A stretch of DNA of 49,350 nt, from NCBI RefSeq assembly GCF_900107415.1, contig NZ_FNPX01000022.1, positions 1 to 49,350 of the forward strand. Reading direction: 5' to 3'. The stretch comes from Jannaschia faecimaris (lineage in GTDB: Bacteria; Pseudomonadota; Alphaproteobacteria; Rhodobacterales; Rhodobacteraceae). The notes beneath the pieces were generated by a model. The model worked only from the letters and a program-made list of their open reading frames with translations. It was not told the origin of the DNA and did no database searches. Below are positions 41,835 through 49,350 of this stretch, piece after piece. Position 1 is the stretch's first letter. Each line of letters opens with the position of its first letter. The position numbers and the translations under genes were made by a program.

Positions 41835-43544
41835 TTATTCCGCCGGAACGACTGGACCCGGAACATGCGGCTCGGACGCCCCCGGGATTTCGTCGAAGGT
41901 GGTCGGAACGCCTACCTTTTCGCGGCGACCGTCGTTGAAGATCGCCTTGATCAACGACAGCGCCATCAGCACCATAACCACCGAGAATGGCAACGCACCG
42001 ATCACCATGGCCGTCTGGATGGCAGATGTGCCGCCCGAGATCAGTAGGCCCGCAACCACCGTACCCAAGGCAACGCCCCAGAACAGGATGTGTGGGCGCG
42101 CTTTGGGGCCCTCGTCACCGGCCGCGTTGATCGTGTTCACGATCAACACCGCCGAGTCTGCCGAGGTGACCAGGAAGGTCATCAGCAGAACGACGATCAG
42201 CAACGACATCCCCCAAGACAGAACCGCGGAGATCGGCTCCAGCATGACCGTCGTCATGGCGAAGATCTTGTCCCCGTCGGAGGCACCAAAAATGGCACCA
42301 TTGGCCACGTTGTTGAGCTCCAGATCGATCGCGGTTCCTCCGGCCCAGGCGAACCAGACGAAGCACATAAGCGCCGGGACGATCATCGCGCCCAGCACGA
42401 ATTCGCGGATCGTCCGACCGCGCGAAATGCGCGCCAGGAACAGACCCACAAAGGGCGCGAAAGCGATCCACCAAGCCCAGTAGAACACCGTCCAGCTGCC
42501 CTGCCAGCCAGCGAGTTGCGACGCGACGGAGCCTTCGACGCCATCACCGCTCCAGACCGTACTCAGCATCGCGGGTGTCGCGATCAAGTAGTCCCAAAGC
42601 CCCACTGTCATGGCCTTGAAGCCGAAGAACGTCGCCCCGAAAAGCAGAAAGAATGTGAGCAGGAAGATAGACAGGCCCATGTTGATGTTGGACAGCCACT
42701 TGATGCCCTTGCCAACGCCGGACAGTGCCGAAAGCGTCGAGGCCCCCATGATCACCAGAAGTGCGATGATGACGCCTAACGTCGTGACGGCACCCTCTGC
42801 ATCTGTAAGACCGCCGATGCCGATGCGGGTCAGGCCGGCGGCGAATTGTTCAACGCCGAACCCCAGAGTCTGGGCGACACCAAGGATGGTGGCAATCACT
42901 GCGACCACGTCGATCACGTGACCCAGAACGCCCGAAAGGTGCTTGCCGAAAAGCGGGGTGAGCGCGGAGCGGATCGTCAGTGGCAGGCCACGACGGTAGC
43001 TGAAGAACGCAAGGCAGAGCCCGGCGATCGCGTAGCAGGCCCAAGCCCCCAAACCCCAATGCAGGTAAGACCACTTGTAGGCGTTCATGACATTGTCCGC
43101 CCCGCTTCCGGTGGCCAGCCCCTTGATGACGTCGGGGTTGTTCTGGAAGTGATAGACCGGTTCGGCCACCGCCCAGGTCAGCATGCCGACGCCGATGCCG
43201 GCCCCGAACATCATGGAGAACCAAGAGAAGTTCCCGAACTCGGGGCGTTCGTCGTCGAGGCCAAGGCGCATACGCCCGCCCGTGGGCCAGATCGCCAGCC
43301 CAAGGCAGACCACCACGAAAAGCGCCACGACCCAGATGTACCAAGCGGCGAAGTTCTGGAGAATGAAGCTGTTGAAGCCGTTGAGGACGGCCCCCGACTG
43401 AATCGGCCAGAAGATGGCCCATACGCAAAGAATGCTGATTATGATCTTGGCCGGAACTGCGACTGAAGTGGAGAAGCCATTGTAGAAGCCTCCCTCGGTT
43501 GTGCGGATCGGCAGGTCCGTAAGCGGTGGGTCGATATTCGACAT
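41835..43544 (-). CDS. BCCT-family betaine/choline/carnitine transporter
   Basis: 569 residues with 12 membrane segments. The aromatic substrate box and family signature are visible (GAGIGVGMLTWAVAEPVYH, WTVFYWAWWIAFAPFVGLFLARISRGRTIREF, FLVTSADSAVLIV). It imports quaternary-ammonium compounds using sodium or protons. It has short termini without the long osmosensory C-terminal tail of BetP. ATG 43544 (MSNIDPPLTDLP) is chosen over an upstream frame start that lies in a palindrome. It lies between ykgJ and pncA on the same strand but has its own terminator. Confidence 0.9.
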   Translation of the reverse strand: MSNIDPPLTDLPIRTTEGGFYNGFSTSVAVPAKIIISILCVWAIFWPIQSGAVLNGFNSFILQNFAAWYIWVVALFVVVCLGLAIWPTGGRMRLGLDDERPEFGNFSWFSMMFGAGIGVGMLTWAVAEPVYHFQNNPDVIKGLATGSGADNVMNAYKWSYLHWGLGAWACYAIAGLCLAFFSYRRGLPLTIRSALTPLFGKHLSGVLGHVIDVVAVIATILGVAQTLGFGVEQFAAGLTRIGIGGLTDAEGAVTTLGVIIALLVIMGASTLSALSGVGKGIKWLSNINMGLSIFLLTFFLLFGATFFGFKAMTVGLWDYLIATPAMLSTVWSGDGVEGSVASQLAGWQGSWTVFYWAWWIAFAPFVGLFLARISRGRTIREFVLGAMIVPALMCFVWFAWAGGTAIDLELNNVANGAIFGASDGDKIFAMTTVMLEPISAVLSWGMSLLIVVLLMTFLVTSADSAVLIVNTINAAGDEGPKARPHILFWGVALGTVVAGLLISGGTSAIQTAMVIGALPFSVVMVLMALSLIKAIFNDGRREKVGVPTTFDEIPGASEPHVPGPVVPAE

Positions 43545-43630
43545 TTTTTGGTCCCTGTTTACTTTTTTGCTGCGCCATTCTGCGCGTATCGATCCATGCG
43601 TTGTATGCGGAATCCTACAGAATTCTAGAG

Positions 43631-43654
43631 AAAACGACATAATGATGTCGTTTT
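43631..43654. promoter_or_regulatory. Perfect inverted repeat between pncA and the BCCT gene
   Basis: AAAACGACAT and ATGTCGTTTT are perfectly complementary 10-bp arms with a 4-nt spacer, about 90 bp upstream of the transporter start and 117 bp after the pncA stop. It could be an operator for the transporter or a terminator of pncA on the minus strand; the A/T-rich outer ends fit both. Confidence 0.5.
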
Positions 43655-43770
43655 AGGGCAACTGGGCGGAGGCTGGAGGCGGAATCATGCGCAATCGCGA
43701 GAACCGTGTGGCGGCGGAGCGGTAGCACTTGAGCGGCTTTATTCCGGCACTGCGGCGAGGAATTTGAAGG

Positions 43771-44367
43771 TCAGGCTAGCGTGACGCCGGCGCTTGTCAT
43801 CCCGACCCGTGCAGCCGCATGGCTGCCGTCAAGGTCGATTGCCCGACACAGCGCGGTATCCACCGTTACGACAAAGCCCAGTTGCGTGGCATCAACGGCA
43901 GAGAAGTTGACACAGAAGTCCGTGGCAAGGCCTACCATCGTCAGGTCGGTAACGCCCAGCGTGCGCAAAAGCCCCTCCAGCCCCGTGGGCGTCTCGTGGT
44001 CGTTTTCAAAAAATGCTGAGTAGCTGTCGATGGCGGGGTTCATGCCCTTGCGAATGATAGCGCGAGCCCGGTTGGTGTTGAGCCCCGGATGGAAGGCCGC
44101 GTCCTCGGTGCCCTGGATGCAATGATCAGGCCAGAGGACCTGCGCGCCGTACGCCATGTCGATCACATCATAGGGAGACTTGCCCGCGTGGCTGCTGGCA
44201 AAGCTGGAGTGACCAGCCGGATGCCAATCCTGCGTAAGGATCACATGGGGAAAGCCGGCCATGCGGGCGTTGATGCCGGCTACGATCTCGTCACCGCCAG
44301 GCACCGCCAAGTTGCCGCCGGGGCAGAACCCTTTCTGCACGTCGATCACAATCAGGGCTTTGGTCAT
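43771..44367 (-). CDS. pncA: Nicotinamidase (bifunctional nicotinamidase/pyrazinamidase type)
   Basis: 198 residues. Catalytic triad Asp9 (IDVQKGF), Lys in IIRKGMNP and Cys in ATDFCVNFSA; metal ligands in TQDWHPAGHSSF. It hydrolyses nicotinamide to nicotinate, the substrate of PncB. ATG 44367 has GGAGG upstream on the minus strand. It is separated from pncB by the BCCT and ykgJ genes. Confidence 0.92.
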   Translation of the reverse strand: MTKALIVIDVQKGFCPGGNLAVPGGDEIVAGINARMAGFPHVILTQDWHPAGHSSFASSHAGKSPYDVIDMAYGAQVLWPDHCIQGTEDAAFHPGLNTNRARAIIRKGMNPAIDSYSAFFENDHETPTGLEGLLRTLGVTDLTMVGLATDFCVNFSAVDATQLGFVVTVDTALCRAIDLDGSHAAARVGMTSAGVTLA

Positions 44368-44434
44368 GGCGGGCCTCCTTTCTCGTAATCCTAAAGCTTG
44401 AGGCGCGCGGGGCAAAGGCTTATGGCCGTGCCGC

Positions 44435-45334
44435 ATGATCACCGTTGCCGCGCTGTACCAATTCACGTCGTTCTCGGACCCTGCTGCCCTGCGCGGCCCG
44501 TTGCTAGACGTTTGCCTGGCGAACGGGGTGGCGGGCACGCTGCTGCTGGCCCCCGAAGGCATCAATGGCACCATCGCGGGGCCGCAGGCCGGGATAGACG
44601 CGGTCCTTGCTCACATCCGCTCCCTGCCGGGTTGCCGGGCGGTGAGACCGAAGTACGCGACAACACCAACGATGCCCTTCGGCAAGATGAAAGTCCGCGT
44701 GAAGCGCGAGATCGTGACGATGGGGCAACCCGATGTGGACCCGCGCGCGGGTACCGGACGCTATGTCACGCCGCAGGATTGGAACGCGGTGATCGCGGAT
44801 CCGGAGACCGTCGTCGTCGATACGCGCAACGACTACGAAGTGGCCATCGGTACGTTCAGGGGCGCGATTGACCCGCAAACGCAGGCTTTCGGCGACTTCC
44901 CCGACTGGTGGGCGGCAAACGCCGAGGCACTGGCGGGCAAGCGCATTGCGATGTTCTGCACAGGTGGTATCCGCTGCGAGAAATCAACTGCGTTTCTGCG
45001 TCAACAGGGTGTCGAAGACGTCGTGCATCTTCAGGGCGGAATCCTGAAATACCTTGAAGATGTGCCCGCGAGCGACAGTCTGTGGCAGGGCGCGTGCTTT
45101 GTCTTCGATGATCGGGTCAGCGTCGGGCACGGGTTGGCACCTGGCGGCCACGTCCTCTGTCATGCCTGTCGTCGCCCGCTGGAGGCTGAGGACACGGGCC
45201 GCCCTGAATACGAGGCGGGCGTGCAATGTCATCGCTGCGTGGATCAATTCGACGAAAACGACCGCGCGCGTTTCCGCGAACGGATGAAACAGATCCGGCT
45301 GGCCCGCGACCGGGGCCAAAGGCATCTGGGGTGA
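44435..45334 (+). CDS. trhO: tRNA uridine(34) hydroxylase TrhO (YceA-type rhodanese)
   Basis: 299 residues: an N-terminal ferredoxin-like UPF0176 domain (ALYQFTSFSD and APEGINGTIAG), then a rhodanese domain with catalytic Cys175 in FCTGGIRCEKS, then a C-terminal cysteine motif region (CHACRRP and CHRC) that could bind zinc. TrhO performs O2-dependent hydroxylation of U34 in tRNA. It lies divergent from pncA with 67 bp between starts, and is convergent with a small membrane-peptide gene immediately after its stop. Confidence 0.9.
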   Translation: MITVAALYQFTSFSDPAALRGPLLDVCLANGVAGTLLLAPEGINGTIAGPQAGIDAVLAHIRSLPGCRAVRPKYATTPTMPFGKMKVRVKREIVTMGQPDVDPRAGTGRYVTPQDWNAVIADPETVVVDTRNDYEVAIGTFRGAIDPQTQAFGDFPDWWAANAEALAGKRIAMFCTGGIRCEKSTAFLRQQGVEDVVHLQGGILKYLEDVPASDSLWQGACFVFDDRVSVGHGLAPGGHVLCHACRRPLEAEDTGRPEYEAGVQCHRCVDQFDENDRARFRERMKQIRLARDRGQRHLG

Positions 45335-45454
45335 TCAGGCATCCGTGTCAGGGTGTTCGTCGCTGTCTTCCAACCGGGCCCAGTGGTGCGTCAGAACGCG
45401 AAAGCCGACCACGGCCAGAAACACCCCGGCGGCGAGCATGAAGAAATCGGTCAT
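45335..45454 (-). CDS. Small single-span membrane protein (39 residues)
   Basis: MTDFFMLAAGVFLAVVGFRV opens a 39-residue protein with one hydrophobic segment (about residues 4-20), then LTHHWARL and an acidic tail EDSDEHPDTDA. GGGAGGAACGA precedes the ATG, one of the best ribosome sites in the window. Its stop abuts the trhO stop, tail to tail. This kind of small protein is usually missed by gene finders. Function unknown; it may be a stabilising subunit of a membrane complex. Confidence 0.6.
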   Translation of the reverse strand: MTDFFMLAAGVFLAVVGFRVLTHHWARLEDSDEHPDTDA

Positions 45455-45580
45455 TCGTTCCTCCCGAAACCGATAATGACTTTCGAATCGTAGCACAGGT
45501 CCGCGATGCTATAAATCCAGTCGTTGCGAAGCGTGCGCGGGGGCGTCACAATCCAAGCAAGGTTGCTTCCGGAGGACGCG

Positions 45581-46285
45581 ATGACCACACCCCTGCTGCT
45601 GCTTCCGGGCATGATGTGCGATGCGCGGCTTTTCGCCCCCCAGTTGGCCGCGATCCATGATCGCGCAATCATGGTCAGTCCTATCGCCGCCGCGGACACC
45701 ACTGCCGCGTTGGCCCGCATCGTTCTGGATGCAGCGCCGCCGCGCTTTGCGTTGGCGGGTCTGAGCATGGGCGCGATCGTCGCGATGGAGGTGATGGCGC
45801 AGGCCCCTGAACAAATCGCGGGTCTTTGCCTGATGGACAGCAACCCCAAGGCTGAACACCCTGAGGTCGCCGCCGCGCGCGAGCCGCAGATCCAGCGCGT
45901 GCGCGATGGGAGTTTGCGCGCGGTGATGCGTGACGAAATGCGGCCGGGCTATCTGGCGGACGGGCCAAACCAGGGTGCGATCCTGGACACCTGCATGGCG
46001 ATGGCTGAAACGATGGGACCGGTCACTTTTGTACGCCAGTCGCGGGCGCTGCAAACGCGGGCGGACCGGCGTGAGACCCTGTCAGGAGTCAAGGTACCCG
46101 CGCTGATCCTGTGCGGTCGGGAAGACATGCTCTGCCCCCCGCGGCGGCACGAGATGATGCACGAACTGATCGAAAACTCCGAACTTGTCGTTGTTGAGGG
46201 GGCGGGTCACCTGCCGACCCTGGAGCAGCCGCACGTGACCACACGCGCGATCTGCCATTGGCTGGAGAAGGTCGATCACCAATGA
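45581..46285 (+). CDS. Alpha/beta-fold hydrolase
   Basis: 234 residues. LLLLPGMMCDARLF is the oxyanion region, GLSMGAIVAM the nucleophile elbow with Ser, CGREDMLCPP the acid and GAGHLPTLEQP the histidine, so the triad is complete. The likely start at 45581 follows CCGGAGGACGCG; the frame extends to 45524 without support. It overlaps the following DMT-type gene (ATGA). Ser-type esterase activity is expected; the substrate is unknown. Confidence 0.82.
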   Translation: MTTPLLLLPGMMCDARLFAPQLAAIHDRAIMVSPIAAADTTAALARIVLDAAPPRFALAGLSMGAIVAMEVMAQAPEQIAGLCLMDSNPKAEHPEVAAAREPQIQRVRDGSLRAVMRDEMRPGYLADGPNQGAILDTCMAMAETMGPVTFVRQSRALQTRADRRETLSGVKVPALILCGREDMLCPPRRHEMMHELIENSELVVVEGAGHLPTLEQPHVTTRAICHWLEKVDHQ

Positions 46286-46724
46286 CGCCACACGCGGTGA
46301 TCATACTCGCGGCGGGGTTTATATCCCGGTTCTGTCAGCGTTGAACGCGCGTCCGGGGGCCAATATCAGCGGCTTGGCGGCGACAGCACGGGTTCTGTTC
46401 ACAGTGGCGCTGGCCTGCGCGGGGGGTGCCACGCTGATGAAGGGACCCCGCGCGCAGGCCCGCTTGTCCGGCCAACCGCTGCACCTGTTCGGGGCGGGGG
46501 TGCTCACTGCGTTTTACGTACTATCGGTAACCTGGATCGCGCCGGTCTTCGGGGTGGGCAACGCTGTATTCTTCGTTTTGATGGGTCAGCTTGGGTCAGC
46601 GGCACTCATTGATCAGTTTGGCCTGTTCGGGGCACGGCAACTGGCGCTTTCGCCTGTGCGTTTTGGCGGACTGGCCCTGATGGCCGCAGGCCTCGCAATG
46701 ACGCAGCTCGGCCCTCGGGAATGA
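46282..46724 (+). pseudogene. YdcZ/DUF606-type DMT membrane protein with one frameshift
   Basis: ATG 46282, overlapping the hydrolase stop, gives MTPHAVIILAAG and then runs out of frame. One base away the sequence continues as GGVYIPVLSALNARPGANIS, TARVLFTVALACAGGATL, LFGAGVLTAFYVLSVTWIAPVFGVGNAVFFVL and ends at 46724. The fit to the 140-150-residue DUF606 family is continuous if one base is changed in the G run at 46314-46317. It may be a recent frameshift or a sequence error. The tight overlap with the hydrolase gene argues that the intact gene was translated from 46282. Confidence 0.75.
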
Positions 46725-46730
46725 GGCGCA

Positions 46731-48137
46731 TCACGCGTCAGGGATGACCTTTCCCGGATTCATGCGGTTGTTCGGGTCCATCGCCTGTTTGATCGCACGC
46801 ATCACATCAAGGGCGACCGGATCTTTTCGGCGGGTCATCGTCCTGAGTTTGCTCAGCCCGATACCGTGCTCGGCGCTGATGGACCCACCGAGGTCGACGG
46901 TCACGCCCTCGATCATCTCACGGATCGCATCCAGATGCGCGGGGTCGTCGCGTGTGGGGTAGACGGTCAGATGGACGTTGCCGTCGCCCAGGTGCGCCAC
47001 GATCAGGTCATCGGCCCCTTCGTCAATCTTCTTCAAATGCGCCCGCATCCGGTCAATGAAGGGCCCCACCCCGTCCAGTGGCAGCGCCACATCGTTGTCC
47101 ACGATAGGCAGACGGGTGAAGGTGATTTCGGCGGCGGCCTCGCGCATTTCCCAGATGAAGGCGCGCTGCGCTTCGTTCTGCGCGATCATCGCGTCCAGCA
47201 CCTCGCCTGCCTCAACCGATTGTTCCAGAACGGTTTCCATCACGTCGTCCAGCGGGCGGGACAAACCACCCATGTCGATCATCACCGCGTGGTCGTGAAT
47301 GTCGAAGGGCTGGCGCAGATCGGGCCGATATTTGGCAAGCTCTCTCATGTAGTTGCGCGGCATGTACTCGAAAGCCTCAACCGCGCCATCGCTGGCCGTT
47401 TGCAGGCGGCGCAGCAGGACCAATGATGCCGGCAGGTCGCGCACGGCGACGAAGGCCGTGGCGTGATACCGGGGCTTTGGTGTCAGGCGCAGGACCGCAG
47501 CGGTGATAATACCCAGCGTGCCCTCCGCTCCGATGAAGAGGTCGCGCAGATCCAAGCCGGAGTTGTCCTTGCGCAGCTCGCTCATCAGGTCCAGCACGCG
47601 GCCATCCGCCAGCACCACTTCCAGCCCAAGCACCAGGCCCCGCGTCGGGCCGTGCCGGACAACGTTCGATCCGCCCGCATTCGTTGACAGAAAGCCGCCG
47701 ACGCGGGCCGATCCCCGGGCACCGAACGTCAGTGGAAAGATCATGTCGTGCCGTTCCACGGCGGTATGGATGTCGGATAGGATGGCCCCCGCCTCGACCA
47801 CGGCCAGGCCGGCTTGGGGCCTTACGTCACGGATCGCGGTCATCCGTTCCAGCGATACCATCAGCGCGCCTGTGTTTGCCGTGCCGCCTACCAGCCCGGT
47901 GTTGCCGCCCACCGGTACGACCGACAGGTCATGACGCGCGGCCAGCTTCACCACCTGAGAGACCTGGCCCGTGTCGGCAGGGCGCACCACAGCCATTGGG
48001 TCGGCACGCCATTTGCCCGTCCAGTCGCGGGCGAAGCGGTCTGTGTCAGCTCCGATAAGGACATGGGCGTCGCCCAGAAGCGCGCGCAAATCGGACAGGG
48101 CGGCGGCGTTTGCCGTGGGTTCGGACTGGGCAGTCAT
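46731..48137 (-). CDS. GlcD-like FAD-binding oxidoreductase (D-2-hydroxyacid dehydrogenase type)
   Basis: 468 residues. The FAD_binding_4 domain (about 45-225) has VVPVGGNTGLVGGT, TNAGGSNVVRHG and GAEGTLGIITAAVLRL. The FAD-oxidase_C domain has VAHLGDGNVHLTVYP and SISAEHGIGLSK near the C-terminus. This is the family of D-lactate, D-2-hydroxyglutarate and glycolate dehydrogenases, with electrons passed to quinone or a flavoprotein. No signal peptide. It is convergent with the YdcZ-type gene and divergent from the tRNA. Confidence 0.88.
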   Translation of the reverse strand: MTAQSEPTANAAALSDLRALLGDAHVLIGADTDRFARDWTGKWRADPMAVVRPADTGQVSQVVKLAARHDLSVVPVGGNTGLVGGTANTGALMVSLERMTAIRDVRPQAGLAVVEAGAILSDIHTAVERHDMIFPLTFGARGSARVGGFLSTNAGGSNVVRHGPTRGLVLGLEVVLADGRVLDLMSELRKDNSGLDLRDLFIGAEGTLGIITAAVLRLTPKPRYHATAFVAVRDLPASLVLLRRLQTASDGAVEAFEYMPRNYMRELAKYRPDLRQPFDIHDHAVMIDMGGLSRPLDDVMETVLEQSVEAGEVLDAMIAQNEAQRAFIWEMREAAAEITFTRLPIVDNDVALPLDGVGPFIDRMRAHLKKIDEGADDLIVAHLGDGNVHLTVYPTRDDPAHLDAIREMIEGVTVDLGGSISAEHGIGLSKLRTMTRRKDPVALDVMRAIKQAMDPNNRMNPGKVIPDA

Positions 48138-48200
48138 AGCGGCTCCTCCGACAGGGAAGGTGTCACGGGGCGGGTGCGAAGAAAAGGCAAGACGATGGTC

Positions 48201-48229
48201 TTGACGCCCCAGCGTCCGCGCCGTATCCC
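48201..48229 (+). promoter_or_regulatory. Promoter of tRNA-Met
   Basis: TTGACG (48201-48206), a 17-bp spacer and TATCCC (48224-48229) lie just upstream of the tRNA. The start of transcription would fall within a few bases of the mature 5' end at 48240, which is normal for single tRNA genes. Confidence 0.55.
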
Positions 48230-48239
48230 GCCCGACGTT

Positions 48240-48316
48240 GGCGGTGTAGCTCAGTTGGTTAGAGCAGCGGAATCATAATCCGCGTGTCCGGGGTTCAAGT
48301 CCCTGCACCGCCACCA
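48240..48316 (+). tRNA. tRNA-Met(CAU), elongator type
   Basis: 77 nt with CCA encoded. Acceptor arm GGCGGTG pairs with CACCGCC, then discriminator A and CCA. The D arm is AGCTCAGTTGGTTAGAGC, and the anticodon stem GCGGA/TCCGC encloses ATCATAA with anticodon CAU. The T arm contains GGTTCAAGTCC. The whole resembles alphaproteobacterial elongator tRNA-Met more than the lysidine-modified tRNA-Ile2 or the initiator. It is a common integration site, and an integrase remnant follows. Confidence 0.92.
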
Positions 48317-48772
48317 TCTCCAACCCCTTGCAAAGCAATGGGTTGTGACGCCAATATCCCGATATACACAAGATCAAAAGAGGGTCGAAAGATCCGCCAG
48401 TGTTCGTGTTTGACCGTCCGTATCCACCTCGTATGCGGAACGAACGAGGAATGTCGTGGTGAAGGGTGTCGCGAAACCCTAGTTCTAGCGGACGGAAGCG
48501 CTGCAACGCTCCGGCCAAGCCAGAGCTGAAGAAGTCGAAAGAAGATAGCCCTTATCAAGGCAGCAACCACACCAAAAGAACAAGCAGTCCAACACCTTCA
48601 AGCGGGGCTTGGTACGGGCGTCCGAGGCATCAAAAGCGAAGGCATCAAAGCCCTCCTCGCCTAATCTTCTGTCACCTTTGGACAGCCACGCACGGACCTC
48701 GAGTATCGCAAACTTGCCCACGGTGCCAAGTTGCGGTGTCCAGCGCACCCCGGCCTACCGTTGCGCCACTGA
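48317..48772. other. Gap between the tRNA and the integrase remnant
   Basis: About 450 bp without an intact gene. A frame near 48680-48770 (NLPTVPSCGVQRTP) may be a frameshifted piece of the integrase N-terminus. The rest has no recognisable motif and is probably decayed island sequence. A second copy of the tRNA 3' end (an att repeat) is not seen inside the window. Confidence 0.4.
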
Positions 48773-48979
48773 AAACGCACGGGCAGGGTCTGGATTTTCC
48801 AGTATCGGGACCAGACCACAGGGAAGGAACGCGAGCACCAGTTCGGGCACTATCCGGAGATGTCCCTGTCAGACGCTCGTGATAGGTGTGCGGAACTGCG
48901 AGCTCGGCACAAGGCCGCTCAGCCTTTGATAAATGAACCGCAAACCACGTTGACCATTGCGGATATCATAGACGCCTAG
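48773..48979 (+). pseudogene. Tyrosine integrase remnant (DUF4102/P4-type N-terminal domain)
   Basis: The frame from 48773 to TAG at 48977 reads VWIFQYRDQTTGKER, then EHQFGHYPEMSLSDARDRC and AELRARHKA, the SAM-like/DUF4102 N-terminal region of island and P4-type integrases (W.fRYR...GK....LG.YPe.SLaeAR). A stop (48770) cuts it off at the 5' side, and the whole catalytic domain with R-H-R-Y is missing. It lies about 460 bp after the 3' end of tRNA-Met in the normal orientation for a tRNA-integrated element. Confidence 0.75.
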
Positions 48980-49086
48980 CTAAGGAGACACCTGTTCTTT
49001 CAAAACCGATTGTGACCCCGGGAGCCAATGCATAAAAGCGTCCGGGATTTATGGAACGTGCATGTGATGGATGCACCTTCCATACG

Positions 49087-49350
49087 GGGGTCTCTGTTGC
49101 ACAAATTCTGTGAGGGGTTCATCTGGCGAAACCAAGGTGGTCGCTGGACGACATGAGCAGACCTACGCCCCCAACCTACAAGACCAGGAACTGGCCGGCC
49201 TACAATGAAGCGCTCAAGCGCCGTGGCCCGCTGAGAATCTAGTTTGACCCAGAGATGATCTGGGATGCTGCGCCGACCGGCAAACGCGGCCGACAGCAAA
49301 CCTACAGCGATACCGCCATCCAGACATGCCTGACGATGAAGGTGCTGTTC
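49087..49350 (+). mobile_element. IS5-family element, 5' end, with amber-interrupted transposase
   Basis: From ATG 49153 the frame reads MSRPTPPTYKTRNWPAYNEA, then LKRRGPLRI, a TAG at 49240-49242, and FDPEMIWDAAPTGKRGRQ, TYSDTAIQTCLTMKVLF to the window end. This is the N-terminus of a common IS5-family transposase in which the codon at the stop is normally Trp (WFDP), so TGG has become TAG. The sequence TCTCTGTTGCACAAATTCTG at 49091-49110 looks like the left terminal region of such elements. The 3' part lies outside the window. Confidence 0.75.

Noticed and set aside
6349-49242. Amber codons at 6349 and 49240 as evidence of stop-codon recoding
   Set aside because: Ordinary genes here terminate with TAG (ends at 10927, 12709, 19236), so reassignment is unlikely; mutation is simpler.
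1-49350. CRISPR arrays, rRNA genes, prophage structural genes or toxin-antitoxin pairs
   Set aside because: No regularly spaced repeats, rRNA sequence, phage morphogenesis proteins or convincing toxin-antitoxin gene pairs were seen.

Overview
The window looks like a chromosomal segment of a marine-type alphaproteobacterium, most likely Rhodobacterales/Roseobacter group. Evidence: GC-rich coding with strong third-position GC, an alphaproteobacterial LexA box (GAAC-N7-GAAC) in front of an imuA-imuB-dnaE2 mutagenesis cassette, an ATGTTATAACAT Zur box, TRAP and BCCT transporters, and an elongator tRNA-Met of alphaproteobacterial type. The family assignment is inference; no marker gene fixes the genus.

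Layout. 1-6.9 kb is a patchwork: IS3-family transposase debris at both sides of a TetR-controlled RND efflux pair, a frameshifted alpha/beta hydrolase and an ArsR-type regulator gene with an internal amber codon. 7.0-17.3 kb is the most interesting block: a histidine-phosphatase homologue, then a DeoR/GlpR-type repressor with a near-consensus promoter whose -10 lies inside a perfect 16-bp palindrome, followed on the same strand by a Ugp-like ABC importer (ATPase, binding protein, two permeases), a metallophosphodiesterase, an inositol-monophosphatase-family phosphatase, a Na/Pi cotransporter with a PhoU-like tail, and a true GalT. Read together these genes describe import of a phosphodiester, cleavage, dephosphorylation, disposal of the released phosphate and entry of galactose-1-phosphate into metabolism. 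I propose this as a candidate undescribed sugar-phosphodiester utilisation operon, similar in logic to the agrocinopine (acc) operon but with different parts.

17.6-21.6 kb is a DctP-DctQ-DctM TRAP transporter with an Ldh_2-family NAD(P)-dependent 2-hydroxyacid dehydrogenase. 21.8-27.0 kb is visibly more AT-rich and probably acquired: a LysR regulator divergent from a secreted DUF1330 protein and an SRPBCC protein, then a minus-strand cluster of GAF histidine kinase, 2-oxoglutarate/Fe(II)-type oxygenase and LysE-type exporter. 27.4-30.2 kb has a TetR/AhpD-like pair around a palindromic operator, then a decayed MFS gene.

30.3-48.1 kb is ordinary core-like sequence: znuB-znuC-zur divergent from znuA; imuA-imuB-dnaE2; the nicotinate/nicotinamide salvage genes pncB and pncA with a YkgJ-type protein and a BCCT betaine transporter between them; trhO; a 39-residue membrane peptide gene; an alpha/beta hydrolase overlapping a frameshifted YdcZ-type DMT gene; and a GlcD-like FAD oxidoreductase. 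The right end is a tRNA-Met gene followed by a tyrosine-integrase remnant and an IS5-family element, the signature of a degraded island boundary. No rRNA, CRISPR array or replication origin was seen.
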